A stretch of 64,000 bases of DNA from Dicyema japonicum (GCA_011109175.1 RDEW01000012.1:1032552-1096551); one strand, 5' to 3'; shown: positions 10,836 through 22,008, numbered from the stretch's first letter. Translations and numbers: made by a program. The notes: generated from the sequence alone by a model not told the origin.

Positions 10836-11732
10836 TAAAATTATAAACACCATTTTTGGAAACATTGCCGAGTAATCACTAACGCCCAATATTCCCAAAA
10901 TCTAATTTTAACACTTTTTTAGAAAATTTAATTTTTCGATTTGATCCCACCCGGAACCAAAAATTTGTCAAGATAAATCATTTCCCGTATTCTTGGGGGA
11001 ACGTGACACCAAAGGCCTACTTCTTTTGTCTTGCTGACTGAGTGCGCAACTCTCAATAACGTTGTTCTACAGGCCCTTAGCTGCAGAGTTTCCGGCTCAA
11101 CTGTGACGTGGCCAAATAAGATGTCATTATTTCCATACTCCCTTGAAAATCAATTTTTCGGGACTCCACATCTGTGAACACCTTTTTTGGGGCCATAACG
11201 CTGACGGCGACACAATCACCTGGAGAAGGAAGTTCGGGAAAATCTGAAAGTACAAATCACTCAGGGAAAGCTTCAATTTTATTCCCATTGCTTTGGAGAG
11301 TTCCGGGGTCATGAGAAAGATGGACTTTGGCTTGCTTCGAAAAGATGCGAGCCCCGAAAAGGACTTTGGTTGAGGTAGATATTTCAGAACATTTAAATTG
11401 TATTCGAAGTAATATTAAAGAAATTCGAGAAAACCTAAAATATCTTTTGTTTTTACCTAGAAAATTCCGTAATGCCACGATAGGCCAGAAATTCACAACT
11501 CATACTTTTCATAGATATACAACAAATATCAAACGTATCTTCTTATGTCTCGTAGCAACATCCCCACATAATTTGAAAAACGGGCAGGTAACTAAAATAA
11601 CCAATTAGTAAAAGAAAATAAATTATCTCCCATGGGTTTAAACGTATATTTAAATTACAAAAACATGTTCGTCGATGTGAAAACAATGCCGAAGATAGCT
11701 TTGAAAAAAATAGAAAATAGAACTGATTTGTC
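10836..11732. other. overlapping ORFs on both strands, no gene assigned
   Basis: Both strands are open for 60-90 codons around 11127-11608. The minus strand shows plausible coding runs (ELPSPGDCVAVSVMAPKK and, in another frame, RACRTTLLRVAHSVSKTK), possibly 5' exons of the minus-strand gene at 10.3-10.8 kb, but I could not build a consistent model. Confidence 0.35.
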
Positions 11733-12135
11733 ACATAGGTGGCTTGATGTCTATGGGCAACCTGTTTTTTACGTGTTTCCATGGTACCAAGCTAGCAATT
11801 GCTAGATTTAACAAAGAATTTATTTAATATAATAAAAAACAATTTTTTTAAGTCTTGACATTAAGACCGATCTTCTTTTTCAAGAAAATTCAACCTATAA
11901 ATACATTCAAAAAATACACGTGAATTAGATAAGATGAGACTATTTCGCATGTATCAGAATATTTGGATTCAAACTTTTCAAGCATCAATGCTGGGTTAGT
12001 TCCATGATCTTTCGCGATTCGTACCTTAATTAAATACACCAAAAATTTAACTTGATCTCCAATTGCATAATTGTGCTTACTAAATGTAAAAAAAAACAGG
12101 TTGCCCATAGGCTTCATGTTGCCCATGTGACATAA
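11733..12135. mobile_element. short inverted-repeat element (MITE-like)
   Basis: Inverted arms of about 40 nt, 11733-11774 (GTCACATAGGTGGCTTGATG...) and 12093-12135 (...GTTGCCCATGTGAC), enclose about 320 bp. Both arms share the CTATGGGCAACCTGTTTTTT core. I see no clear target duplication, so the superfamily is undetermined. A 78-codon minus ORF spans most of it without a known motif. Confidence 0.55.
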
Positions 12136-12577
12136 GATAAATTCATACCAACGATTAGAAAACGAAAACGTTTGCCTTTTGCAATATTATATATAATTTT
12201 CTATAATAATAAATCACATACTATGCAAATATTTATGGCTAAATCAAACAAATCGGTTCGAGAAACTGAATTTTATTTTAAAAATACTTTGAAAAATCGG
12301 TTTAACAAAGTTTGGCTAAACGAGAATCATTTTAATAACATTCACTACATCAAGACTTTTCTGATAAAAATCAACGTAAAAACTATTATTCTGTATCACT
12401 TTTTGAAATGTAAATAAGTTCTCCAGGTTGATGTGCAAGCATATGTTCATTCGCTATGACTCTGCATACTTCGTATGAGATGTTACTAGACTATCAAGTA
12501 AGAACAATCGGTACTATTTTCACTTAGCGTGATGCAATATCCACAATTCTTTAGAAAGAAGGTCTTATTTCCTCAAT

Positions 12578-12578
12578 N
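12578..12578. other. ambiguous base (n)
   Basis: The only n in the window. It marks an unresolved base call next to a repeat-B copy. Confidence 0.95.
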
Positions 12579-12589
12579 GGAACGCGCCG

Positions 12590-12690
12590 TCGTGACTACG
12601 AAGATTCAGGCATTCGGCCGATACGTGCTTGTGTGGGGTCTAGGGAAAAGCATCGGGCCAAGTTTAGGTCTCTGCAGAGATGCAATAGAA
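12590..12690 (+). repeat. dispersed repeat family B, copy 1
   Basis: Shares CGATACGTGCTTG, GCATCGGGCCAAG and AGGTCTCTGC with 50281-50375 and, inverted, with 49778-49850. Confidence 0.65.
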
Positions 12691-13989
12691 GAGTTATACT
12701 CTTAAATCCGTCAAGTGAGGTTAATCGCCCACTATAATCAGAAACCTACACGGAAAGTACCGTACCAAGAAAGGAGGTTTTTAATCCCTATTAGATCCAC
12801 AATCAATATAATGTCATCTCCACCAACAAATATAAGCAATATCACAAATATTGTTTATGTTGGACAGAGTGCGTATGAAGATCTCGCAACGTGCTCGAAA
12901 AAGGAGCGATAGGATCCACCATATAAGCCAAGCTCACAAAACTGAAAAAGCAGCATAAAAAATAACAGAGCTCACTGGACTGAGAGGAAACCAGAGATAT
13001 GAGAAACGAGGGATCGTGGAGAAAATACTTCGAATCCAAGAATCTAGAAAGCAATTAAGAAAACATAATTAGTGTTTTGAGCTTAATCTAATATTTTTAT
13101 CAAGAGGAGCAAATGAATACTCAATTTTTGTTCAGTGAAAGCGACTGTCTTATTTTGGGAGAATATTTGAAAAAAACAGATGGGCAATGAAACAAATTTA
13201 TGATTAACAAAAAGTGACAGGAGCAGACGACATGTTTTCAGTCTTTAGAAAAAAGCATCTTGAAGTAAATAAACAGCTCCCGAAGTGGAGAGCTACGGAT
13301 GTGATGGAGTGTACAACTTCTTCCTCAAAAAATTCACATCAATTATGACCGCCTCTGTGAAGAGGTCTCATAGTTAATACACGGAAAACATTCTCCAGAT
13401 GAGTGGTTCTTTACTGGAATCACCTATCCCGAAGAAAGACGTGTGCCATACCCAAAGGAATTTAGACATGCTCAATTTATCAGCACAATTTAATTGTGGA
13501 AGTAAAGATAAAGAGGGGGATACTACAGGTCTTTGTACTTCTAATGGATCTTCTGTGCAGGATACTAATGCTAAATACCCAAAGTGGCTATTCACAACCA
13601 TAGCCCAGAATCCCTAGTTATCCAACAAATCACCTGCGTTTATGGACTAACTAAAAATATTCTCTCGAGAAGAAAACGATTATGATATTCCAAGAGGTTA
13701 ATTCTTTCTTTGAAGCCGCTGGACTTGTAAGGATTGTCAAAAAATAAACTAAAAAATGTGCTCATCCTGGGATCTGAGGCAACTTGCTCGACGGAATGAA
13801 CGGATATCTTGAACGAGCCTTTCGATTTGAGCTGATCGACTTTCTCGTACAGAATCGGATTCATTTGAAACCTGGAAACAAGGAAAGACTTTATTGCCAA
13901 GAAATATGCTTGGAAGAGAATTGGTATCCCTTCCCATAAAAGTGAACGATTACGATTACAATTCTTCCAAGACTTGGAGAAGAAGTCAT
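12691..13989. other. no confident gene; transposon-like remnants
   Basis: Short ORFs on both strands (12715-12912 +, 13399-13617 +, 13640-13900 -) have no recognisable domain. The stretch just before 13990 may be the eroded 5' part of the transposase that follows. Confidence 0.35.
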
Positions 13990-14307
13990 ATTATTGATTG
14001 AGGAAAGCAGGGATTCTATTGGTCATATAATTAAAGAAAGCACATTTGGCCACAATCGTAAAATTGAATTGCACATTATTCTGCATATTATTCTGGATAA
14101 CGTTGCATTTTACAAAAATATAGCAGAATTGATTTGTACGAAGGGCACTCAGTAAAATTTTACCTCCATATACACAAAATTTTAATTCTAGTGAGAACAT
14201 GATTAGAAAATGGAAATTTTGTGTAAGACGGAATTTGTCAAACGATTGCGAAGAATTAAATAATTTGATAATTGAAAGCGAAGGTGACTCGTTCAAAGTG
14301 GACAACT
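13990..14307 (+). pseudogene. DDE transposase remnant (IS630/Tc1-mariner type)
   Basis: A plus-strand frame reads ILDNVAFYKNIAELICTKG, a match to the second catalytic Asp region of DDE_3 transposases (usual form LDN-xxH), and 25 codons later NSSENMIRKWK, which corresponds to NPIENMFSKWK with the third acidic residue. The intervening PPYSP segment is eroded and no flanking inverted repeats were found. Inactive fragment. Confidence 0.5.
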
Positions 14308-14391
14308 ACTTAATTGATTTGGAACGCGACTTAATTGGATTGGAATCGGCTTAATTGAAATGGAAAACGACTTAATTGATCTGGAAAATGG
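14308..14391 (+). repeat. tandem repeat, 20-22-bp unit, four copies
   Basis: Units begin with (A)CTTAATTG and end in GGAA-C/T-G, with starts at 14308, 14329, 14350 and 14370. A fifth, degraded start follows. Confidence 0.8.
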
Positions 14392-14399
14392 CTTATATG

Positions 14400-14775
14400 A
14401 AGTGAGAACCTCGTATCAATGTTGTCGTCAAGGAATCATATCAGTGGTTATCAGATGGGACAATTCTCCAAGATTGTCGTATCTCATACAAGACCGTATT
14501 TATTCTTCAAAACGCTGAGAAAAAGTGCAACCATTGTAACTCTGCCAGGAAAAGCGTCGACCATTTGGCAAAAAGATGTGGTCGTATGCTAAACAGAGAT
14601 TATCTGCAAAAGAATAATGAGGTAGTTAAATTCATACATCTGCACGTGTGTTGTCAATATAGAATTAAGAACACTAAGAAACTCAAGACACACTCCGTGC
14701 AGTCTATCGTTGCTAACGAGTTGTTAGAGTTGAATAGATGCGACAATAGCCACAGACAAGAAGGTACAAAATAAC
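14400..14775 (+). pseudogene. R4/Dong-like retrotransposon fragment with CCHC-like finger
   Basis: The frame gives SYQWLSDGTILQD, then KCNHCNSARKSVDHLAKRC followed by NNEVVKFIHLHV. These are the conserved pre-endonuclease region of R4-like elements: a W-L-G-L motif, then C-x2-C-x7-H-x4-C. It is closely related to the fragment at 8440-9420. The endonuclease is missing; the sequence ends at a perfect hairpin. Confidence 0.7.
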
Positions 14776-14809
14776 AAATCGAACATATTTTGTTCGATTT
14801 GTTATTTTG
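14767..14809. repeat. perfect 19-bp inverted repeat with 5-nt loop
   Basis: Arms 14767-14785 and 14791-14809 are exact reverse complements (core AATAACAAATCGAACA / TGTTCGATTTGTTATT) around the loop TATTT. Confidence 0.9.
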
Positions 14810-15210
14810 AGCACTGAATGATGAAACTGAAGAAGGAAAACGCAACCCATGACAACCCAAACTATTTAAAACGAAGAGTCTGAAGTGTGGTGAGTGGGCC
14901 AGGATAAAATAGGAGACAAATTGATGCGGAACATAATTCACATTAGCAAATAATCTATAAAATTTTAAAATATTTTTTTTATTCTGGCTATTTTTAAATA
15001 AAGTTAAAAAATGAGCAGAAAAGGGAGTGCGGTTAGTTGTCTGAGAAAGATAAATTTTTTTTCTTTAAATCACAAAAACAAATGTTATAAAAAATATTTT
15101 AGTGTGTATTTTACATTTAATAAAAAAACTAAAACTTTAAAAACTAATTTATCCGCGGATTATTAATTGGACTGTGACATAAAATGTGTTATTTCATCAA
15201 GGAGTTATTT

Positions 15211-15480
15211 CCCTTGACCTACTTTATGGGTACGAGGGGTGGTTCTTCTCTTCAAAGAAGGAAAAGATTTTATCCTTCCTAGAGAAAACAAAGAGAGCTT
15301 CAATTAAGCTCTCCTTAAACAAGAAACTGAAAGACTGTCTAAGCACGAAGAAAACAAGCTGTTAGAACCGATTAGCAGGATTGTGGAGGATCGGATCAAT
15401 GTTTTCGGAAAAGATCAAAGATGCAAGACACGTATATAAAGCTGGGAGAACGTCCTAAAAAATAAAAAAAGGAGGAAGGG
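15211..15480 (+). pseudogene. non-LTR RT C-terminal fragment
   Basis: Encodes LLYGYEGWFFSSKKEKIL and KTKRASIKLSLNKKLKDCLS, near-identical in order to the minus-strand copy at 61840-62307 (LLYGCEGWLFSPKRDKIL). One shift occurs before the end. Confidence 0.75.
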
Positions 15481-15589
15481 TACAGGTGAGGAGTTCAAGC
15501 CTTATGGTAGGACTCAGATGTACACCCCTCAGAAAACTCCTTAACTCATTTGTTAATAAATCGTTATTGTACTCAAAAATTTATTGGTC

Positions 15590-15975
15590 GTTTAAATACT
15601 CACTAGTGCACGAAGTTGCAGTATAGTTAGATAAACGTTGCTCTCACGATTGCAACAAAGATCAACTAGAGAAGCCACCGGTCTCGCGTGCGTCGGCTTT
15701 TTAGTGTAGCTAGGCGTCTTAGTTTCTTTAGGAAGCGAAAGCGATTTTCCTCCAGTTTGTGTCGACACGATGGGATAGAAGGCGAATCGTCGCGTAGCGC
15801 TTCGTATTTCTTCTCCTTTGCCTTCATCGTTTATCATCAGCATAGAGTCTGTCTACCGCGCTCCCGACAATGTAGGATGGGAAAGTGGGTCGACACAAGT
15901 AGTATCCCAGACCAATCCCTCTTCGAATGGGAAAATTGTGATCCCGTCAGGACGTTATCCGTCTCCTCTTTCGTT
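15590..15975 (-). pseudogene. non-LTR retrotransposon endonuclease-like tail (PD...LVWD-T type)
   Basis: The minus strand reads PDGITIFPFEEG, LVWDTTCVD, then FAFYPIVSTQTGG, the C-terminal domain of an element family seen again at 57186-58590. Here the PD and the VWD aspartates are both present, unlike the 57-kb copy (RLDG and VWNVT). Confidence 0.68.
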
Positions 15976-16236
15976 AGAAAAGCTTTGATAAAGAAAATAA
16001 AGGTTATGGATTAAGGGTTAGGGATTGGTTCGAACATTCATTTTGTCTATTATTCAAAATTTAAAAAATAAATAAAATGTGTTATTTCATTACCGAAATA
16101 TTATATAATATGAAATCGATGACCTTCATATCATCAGGTGACATATAATGCAGGGAGATTAGATTTTTATGAGCATAACGATGCATCTAAATTTTTAAAA
16201 TCATGTCAAACTGGAAAATCTTTAAATTTCTTATAA

Positions 16237-16971
16237 TTAGTACCACGCTGAGAATCTTTTCAAAGCAGTATCATATAAATCCAATGAGTTGAATCTTAAA
16301 CGCTTGGATTCTTCGCTAGCGATTGTTATTTTAAGGTGGTTGAGACATTCCCCCATTTTGAGATCCTCCATTCCGGTATCCCCATAACATTCATTAATCT
16401 AAAAGTCGACATAACTGAATACTTTAGATTTGAAAGCTGAAACGACTTTACCGACACCTGTTTTGCTGAGAATGTATGAAGCTCCTCCACTGAAGTACCC
16501 ATTCTCGAAAAACATGTAAAACTTATTGCCGAAACTGATCGATTCAAAGGGATCATAGAGTTTCAGAAAATATCTCAGATTCTCCATAATAATGTACGTG
16601 TCATCATCGGCTTTTATAACCCAGTCAAATTGGCCGGGAAATTTGTCTTGAATGTATTCCAGTGCTCCCAAAGTTTTCGCTGGGAGATGATTATAGTCGT
16701 CGTTAATGTCCAATGAAACAACGTGTTCTTTCTTCAGGCCCGGTCTTCCAACAAAAAATAGGACTTTATCGCATCTTTTTCCCCACGTGTTTAAAACAGA
16801 AACTCCACGTGTTTTATAGTAGCTCACACTAGTTAAGACCATGCAAAAAATTTTTTGATTTGGAACAACGACTTGACTGCTTTTGAATTCGACTTGAGAA
16901 TGTCTTTTATTATACAGGATAATGATGAAAAATACTAATATTACTAGAACAATGGCATATCTTAGAATCAA
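16237..16971 (-). CDS. C1GALT1: core 1 beta-1,3-galactosyltransferase-like (GT31, C1GALT1 family)
   Basis: C1GALT1 adds galactose to GalNAc-Ser/Thr in the Golgi and makes the core 1 O-glycan. The product starts with a short cytoplasmic tail and a signal-anchor helix (ILRYAIVLVILVFFIIIL). It then carries VLNTWGKRCDKVLFFVG, the metal-binding triplet in KADDDTYIIMENLRY, FGNKFYMFF and GYFSGGASYILSK, all in family order. A 24-nt GT-AG intron (16399-16422 on the plus strand) ends with the TAG that would otherwise stop translation. After it, GMEDLKMGECL matches the family EDLALGRCM. The protein is about 236 residues and stops at the RFNSLDLYDTALKRFSAWY segment, so it lacks the C-terminal CCSD region of vertebrate C1GALT1. 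No frame break. The donor/acceptor assignment is inferred from family. Confidence 0.85.
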
Positions 16972-17679
16972 AATAAATTTACTTTTTGTAGAGCATTAAT
17001 TAGAGCATGAATTATGTATTTCTAATCTGAATTAATTAATTATTTTAAATTTATTTTTTATTTTTCATAGGAAATTTATTTAATTATTAATTATCTTAAT
17101 AATTCTATAGAATTCTCAAGGCTTTTACTCACTCTCTAATATCTTCCTGTTTATTGTAGAGCTTCTATACAAGCAATTTGTTCTACCTAGTAATGTAAGG
17201 TGGTGTCTCTGGTGCTACTTTCATGTTCTCAAGTCGGAGGAGTTTCAAGGCGAGGATCCACATTACAAGGGTCATAACACAATACGAAAGGAACCTTTTG
17301 GGGGACGCAGTAGCCAAAGGGTCAAAATCTCCGGATATTTTCCAAGTTGGGCCTAGTACCCACACCAATTGATCCCTACATTTGAATCCGGGTCTACACG
17401 GGACTTTGTTACCCAGTCCATTGATCCCTACAAGACGGCTTGGGACCACTGTGGAAGAGCATACTTGGGAGAAGACCTACAAAGGAAGAACTAACTGGAG
17501 ATGGGCGTATGGCTTTGTACCTACAACGTTCTGGAGATATATTAGGATGTGTAACCTAGACCAGCAAATGGATAGTTAGCAAGGAAAAGGGGTACCCGGA
17601 TGAACAGTCCAGGCCAACTGGCGGACTGATAGATACCTATTCCATAACCTGTTGTTTTAATTCATTTTCATTACCTAGT
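16972..17679. other. AT-rich spacer, no gene recognised
   Basis: Contains ORFs on both strands at 17183-17579 with no identifiable domain. The GC content rises here, as in other retroelement-derived parts of the window. Confidence 0.4.
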
Positions 17680-17840
17680 ATCAGTACGCCTGTGCTGCTG
17701 GATTGCCCCCTTGTCAATATCGGCACAGAGCAAGCTGGAAGTTTTACAAAATCGATGTCTCAAAATACTATTGAGAAGTCGAAAATGACGTCCACCTCGT
17801 TACTACGGAAACACTAAACGTCCCCCAATCATGGAATGCC
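17680..17840 (+). pseudogene. non-LTR RT C-terminal fragment
   Basis: Reads YACAAG... then SAQSKLEVLQNRCLKILLRS, the thumb/connection region found after RT (compare LEKIQNRCLR in the family). Frames are broken. Confidence 0.55.
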
Positions 17841-18129
17841 TTACGGAACATCACTGGGACTTCCTCAAAATGGAATAGTCCCCTGACCATCCCATCGGGC
17901 CCCACATCAAACTATGGAGATATGGGAAGAAACCTTCCCTGCAGTGGAGATTACTCCAGGACTCCAAAACTAACCGAAGGAAAAAGACTGTATGGACACC
18001 GGAATGACTTGATTAGACGATAACTTTTATCCTCTTTCTCGTGATTTTGGGGTTAATGAAACAAATAAATTATATGGGTTAATAATCTTCCAAGATCGTC
18101 CTGTCACCATAACTTCCACCATGTTGAAT

Positions 18130-18440
18130 GTCTTGTTCTAATACTAATCTCCTCTGCCCGTCAGTGTCTCATTGATATTGAGCGAGTGATCTATTTCCGA
18201 TTTTATGAGGATATCTTGAATGCGAAAACTCATTTGCTTACTGACGGCTCAGGTATCAATCGACATACACAAGTCTTTTGATTCTGTTTCAATTCTCACT
18301 AAGAAGTCTTAATGTCACTTGTACCTCCATACAAGAACTGGGTGAGAATACTCTTTTGGGAAGAGTTCGCCTCAAGATGACAGAAAACTCTAGGTATTCA
18401 GCATGTTAATGACATTTACCCTTCACGCTATGAATTCATG
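18130..18440 (+). pseudogene. non-LTR reverse transcriptase fragment
   Basis: Contains SIDIHKSFDSVS, an RT motif A (D-x-KAFDSV type), and downstream MLMTFTLHA in place of the YADD box. Heavily eroded. Confidence 0.5.
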
Positions 18441-18872
18441 ATCAAGGGGTTTCTAATAATAATTTTTAATAGTTATTGCACAGAAGAGCCCTCTCCCTTC
18501 CTCATGTGACCTGCACCAGCAGTTCTATCACCAAATCACTACTCTGAACATAAATACGACTGTTACGCATTAAAATTTACCCTTTCCTCCCGAGAATTGA
18601 CCATATCAACTGACTCGGTAAAAACCGGCATTCCTCTCCCGGTAGTCTCAGACTGATCAATTACTGAAGGTTCCTTTCTTTTATGCATAGAACCAGGAAA
18701 CTCAATGTTGAAGCCATCATCCTTTCAAGGCAACACATTGCTCACTTGTTGAAGAATGTCATTAAAAATTGATATTTTGTTAACAACAGCAACAATGATA
18801 AATAAATTTAAATGTTAAAACTTTATTAAAATATAAAAAATTTATTTTTATAAATATTAAAAAATTTACCTC
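18441..18872. other. spacer upstream of COQ2
   Basis: Retroelement remnants fade out near 18750. The last 100 bp before the COQ2 start are very AT-rich and may include the promoter, but no core element stands out. Confidence 0.4.
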
Positions 18873-19955
18873 ATGTTCAAAGTTGGTCTTCAATTACAGA
18901 AAAGGATTACCAACTCTGGCTATAAAGGGCAGTTGTATGTTTCATCATTCAACAAAACTAAGTCTTTAACAGACAATCATGAACGAAGAAATTACTCAAT
19001 TTTGGACTCGATAACTTACAAGTCCCCCAAAAGTATTAGCAATTACCTCCAACTAATTCGCTTTAACAAACCCGCCGGTATATTCCCATTGCTGATTCCT
19101 TCACTTTGGGCAATCTCTTTATCTTCTCCCGCCGGTTGTTTCCGGATTTGAAAACTGTCTCCTTGTTTTGTTTGGGGGCATTTTTATGCCGTAGTGGTGG
19201 ATGTGTGGTAAATGACATTATTGACGCTGACTTTGACAAAAACGTGACCCGAACATCCCAACGGCCTGTTGCCTGTGGGAACCTGACTGTTTTAAATGCT
19301 GCAAGTGCTGCTGGTGTGTTGTTTTCTCTGGCATTCTGCGTTCTCCTGCAGTTCAATCCGCTAAGGTTGTGCATGTGGTTTATTCTAGCATTGTTTTGGG
19401 TTCCTTTTCTTCTTTTGGTTGTATCTTATCCTTTCATGAAACGACTCATTGATTGGCCACAGGTTTTCCTTGGTTTTCTGGATTTTGCTCACAGTAGGCT
19501 TGGTGTTCAATTGGGGGTGTTTTCTGGGTGTCTCAGCTGTTCGGGGGACGTGCGAGCTCACATACTGTCTTCCGCTATATATGACTGGGATTTTGTGGAC
19601 TTTGATATATGACACTATTTATGCCCACCAGGATAAGCGAGACGATGTCTTGATAGGGTCAGATCTTCGGCCTTGTCTCTTGGACAGAGGACGAAGGCCT
19701 TCAGTTCAACCTGTTTGGCTGGAATGACTGGGATTTTGGCTTTAACTGGGAATATTCATGATTTGGCCTTTTGCTTTTATCCTATTTTGGGGGTGTCGAC
19801 TGCTTTTCAGACAGCTTTGGTGGGTGTTGTGTTTGACCGTAGATTTGGAAGGTCGACTTGGACGATCCTTATCAGTGCTGGAGATTCTTCTCATTGCAAG
19901 CGGTATATGGATCCCTCATCTATCAGCGATTGTACTAGGAAATTATTATAAGTGA
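18873..19955 (+). CDS. COQ2: 4-hydroxybenzoate polyprenyltransferase (COQ2)
   Basis: COQ2 prenylates 4-hydroxybenzoate in ubiquinone synthesis, at the mitochondrial inner membrane. The N-terminus is basic and Ser-rich like a transit peptide, then [12 protein letters not shown] begins the UbiA domain. Both Mg-prenyl-diphosphate motifs are intact: [15 protein letters not shown] and YAHQDKRDD. Later come DLDDPYQCW and the C-terminal IVLGNYYK. Introns are GT-AG at 19473-19497 (25 nt, giving WPQVFLGLVFNWG) and 19820-19842 (23 nt). Three frame breaks remain, each fitted by one missing base in a short run: about 19142-19145 (C), 19656-19658 (G) and 19902 (G). Conservation on both sides of each break argues for sequence error or very recent decay. 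Identity is firm. Confidence 0.9.
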
Positions 19956-20284
19956 ATTTCAGTTTAATTTTAATGAAATATAACAATTAAAGTGATAACA
20001 AGCAGTTAACTATAAAAGTTCCTTCAGTCAAGCCTGGCTTCTCTCAGAATTGAAATCGAATTTCTCCTGACGATTTGTAGGGAAATGCGCTCAATAAGCC
20101 AGTTGCGATCAATATTGAATCATAGTCCTTCAGTAGTGAGATTATTTTTTGATTGAAATCAATATTGAATGTTTCAAATTACCATTGAATCTGCAGTAGT
20201 CGAAATCAATGTGATCAAAACTTAAGCTACTTCTGATTCCATGGTAATAGTAATCAATATGAATCGCAATATTCTGTATTAAAT
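19956..20284. other. spacer downstream of COQ2
   Basis: AT-rich, with a few repeated AATCAATATTGAAT phrases; no gene. Confidence 0.5.
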
Positions 20285-20720
20285 CTACTAGATGTTTGCA
20301 TAGCCCATCGTTGCAGATGCGGCAAAATGTTCGATGTTATGCGCCTTCCGCCCACTCGTGAATGAGAAGCGCGTGAAAGAGTTCAAGTCCAATTGAGTCA
20401 TTCTGGGTTCACTGGAAGCCTCCGGATTCGCCATACAGCTAGGCCCATAGGACTGGACTTAGCAAACAGACCCTGATAGGATCTCTCTTTTTCCTAGGAA
20501 AGGTGGGAAATATCTTGCTCGGGTTGCTACTCATGTGAACGGGTTCTCCCGTCCAACCTAGTGCTGACGGCAACTTAAGAGAAAGCTGAAAAGCTTAAAA
20601 GAAAGAAGTAAAAAAACCTCATAGGACTTTTCAATCCATTCACAGTCGAGACTTTGGTGGTGATCGGATCATGTTCTATGTTTTTATTCTACGGGTATCA
20701 TTGGATTAAAGAGAAAGCAA
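20285..20720 (+). pseudogene. non-LTR retrotransposon endonuclease-like tail (PD...LVWD-T family)
   Basis: Shifted frames read HRCRCGKMFDVM, GLDLANR, DRISLFPRKGGKYL, ATHVNGFSRPT and NPFTVETL, in the same order as the family copies at 15.6, 50.9 and 57.2 kb. The key VWD is replaced by LAR, so it is inactive. Confidence 0.6.
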
Positions 20721-21108
20721 GAGTTCTTAGATAACCAAGGGATCCTAAAGGTACAAGGGAGAGAACTAAAAGTGTATGGTCTCCTGCATTGCTCTATTCA
20801 TTAGAATAGTGTCAGCTAGTATTGTGAGGAGGTTAATAAATATAGTTTTACCCGTGCAGTGCTAGAAATAATTAAATTAACTAAGCGGTTCTACATTCCT
20901 CGATCGTGTGCAACTTTTCTTAAGTCGTCGAGATTATCTCCACATCTTAGTTTCCTTTTGATGTACATGATATCCACATCAAGTATCCCAAGAAGTGATT
21001 TGTGGCGCAAATTTTTGACTAAAACATTAAATATAAATTTTAAATAAATAATTTTAATTTAAATTAAAAATTAGAATTTATTGTTGACTGGTGTGAATGT
21101 CAAAAGTA
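20721..21108. other. spacer upstream of UQCRB
   Basis: AT-rich; a 62-codon ORF at 20859-21047 has no recognisable feature. Confidence 0.45.
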
Positions 21109-21516
21109 ATGAGATATCTTCTAAGACTCGGTAAGTCTATTCATAAAACCAACAGGACCGGCATCTTGGGTCGAGTCTTTTGACAGATTCCGCTTCTATC
21201 AGTCGGACATCCCTCGATACGGTACTTAGTACTCAATCACCTTACAGGTCTGTTGACCGACGACACATACTGCAACAGTGAAGACGTCAACGAGGCTCTT
21301 CGACGTTTACCACGTGAACTTTACGACGCACGTGTCTTTCGTACACTGAGGGCTGTTCAGTTATCTTGCAACAAAACCGTTCTACCACGTGATCAGTGGA
21401 CAAAGTTTGAAGAGGTTGAATGCATTTGATGATTTTTAGGATGAGAAATACCTTACTCCTTATTGGAGGAGATTTTGGCTGAGAAGAGAGAAAGGGAAGA
21501 CTGGGACAAACGATAA
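21109..21516 (+). CDS. UQCRB: cytochrome bc1 complex subunit 7 (UQCRB/QCR7)
   Basis: UQCRB is a small matrix-side subunit of respiratory complex III that supports assembly of cytochrome b. Four exons, 21109-21130, 21156-21221, 21248-21414 and 21440-21516, are split by introns of 25 nt (21131-21155), 26 nt (21222-21247) and 25 nt (21415-21439). The product runs from FDRFRFYQSDIPRYGLLTDD through SEDVNEALRRLP and LPRDQWTKFEE to KYLTPY, followed in the next frame by EEILAEKREREDWDKR. Each block aligns with animal UQCRB (DEDVKEAIRRLP, LPKEQWTKYEE). One missing T at about 21463 explains the shift before EEI. The length, about 111 residues, is usual for the family. Identity is firm; the frame break is the only oddity. 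Confidence 0.92.
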
Positions 21517-21528
21517 TCAGTTTACTAA

Positions 21529-21821
21529 TACATTACTAGCCATTTTAATATTGATTCTCTTTTAGTCGTCAGTTTTAGGAGCGTTTTTGGTGATACCTTA
21601 AATGTAGACAAAATATGGAGGGAATTTATTCCGATTGAGGTGACGATGACCGGCTTGTCTAGTGGAAGTCGGATTGTTGAACTGGTGACACTGATATATG
21701 AGCCTAAGGATGCAAGGAAGCATGGAATGCATCTATGTCTGGGTTTGACTCCTGTCTAGCCCAATTGGAGGACGTTGTATATGTCTATCTTGAGGAGGAG
21801 CAATTATTAGTTTGTTATTAG
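21529..21821 (+). CDS. unidentified coding segment just after UQCRB
   Basis: Open from 21529 in one frame and joined by a 23-nt GT-AG intron (21737-21759) to a final exon ending at the TAG 21819-21821. The product is about 89 residues from the first open codon: VDKIWREFIPIEVTMTGLSS, then SRIVELVTLIYEPKDARKHG, then SQLEDVVYVYLEEEQLLVCY. Codon use and composition look protein-coding. I do not recognise the family. There is no early ATG in frame except in VTMTGL, so the true 5' exon is missing or the start lies inside. It follows the UQCRB stop by only 12 nt on the same strand. Confidence 0.5.
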
Positions 21822-22008
21822 TTCTGAGAAGAGATCTTCTATTTAGAGGTGATTATTCACACCCCTTCTCGAACTTTATTGATGCCAAAATATCATGACT
21901 TTTAATTCGGGGTCCGCTCTCTAACATTGTTTGATGCCAATAACCTCATTTTTGTTTCCGTGTAAAAAATAGCTTTACCAACCGTTAGCCCTTTGATGAC
22001 CCAATCAG
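21822..22008. other. short spacer
   Basis: Noncoding by eye. Confidence 0.4.

Noticed and set aside
15688-16014. 108-codon plus-strand Arg/Ser-rich ORF
   Set aside because: Antisense of the retroelement tail, which has specific conserved motifs on the minus strand.
19449-19727. Separate ORF inside COQ2
   Set aside because: It is the downstream COQ2 exon read through the 25-nt intron, not another gene.
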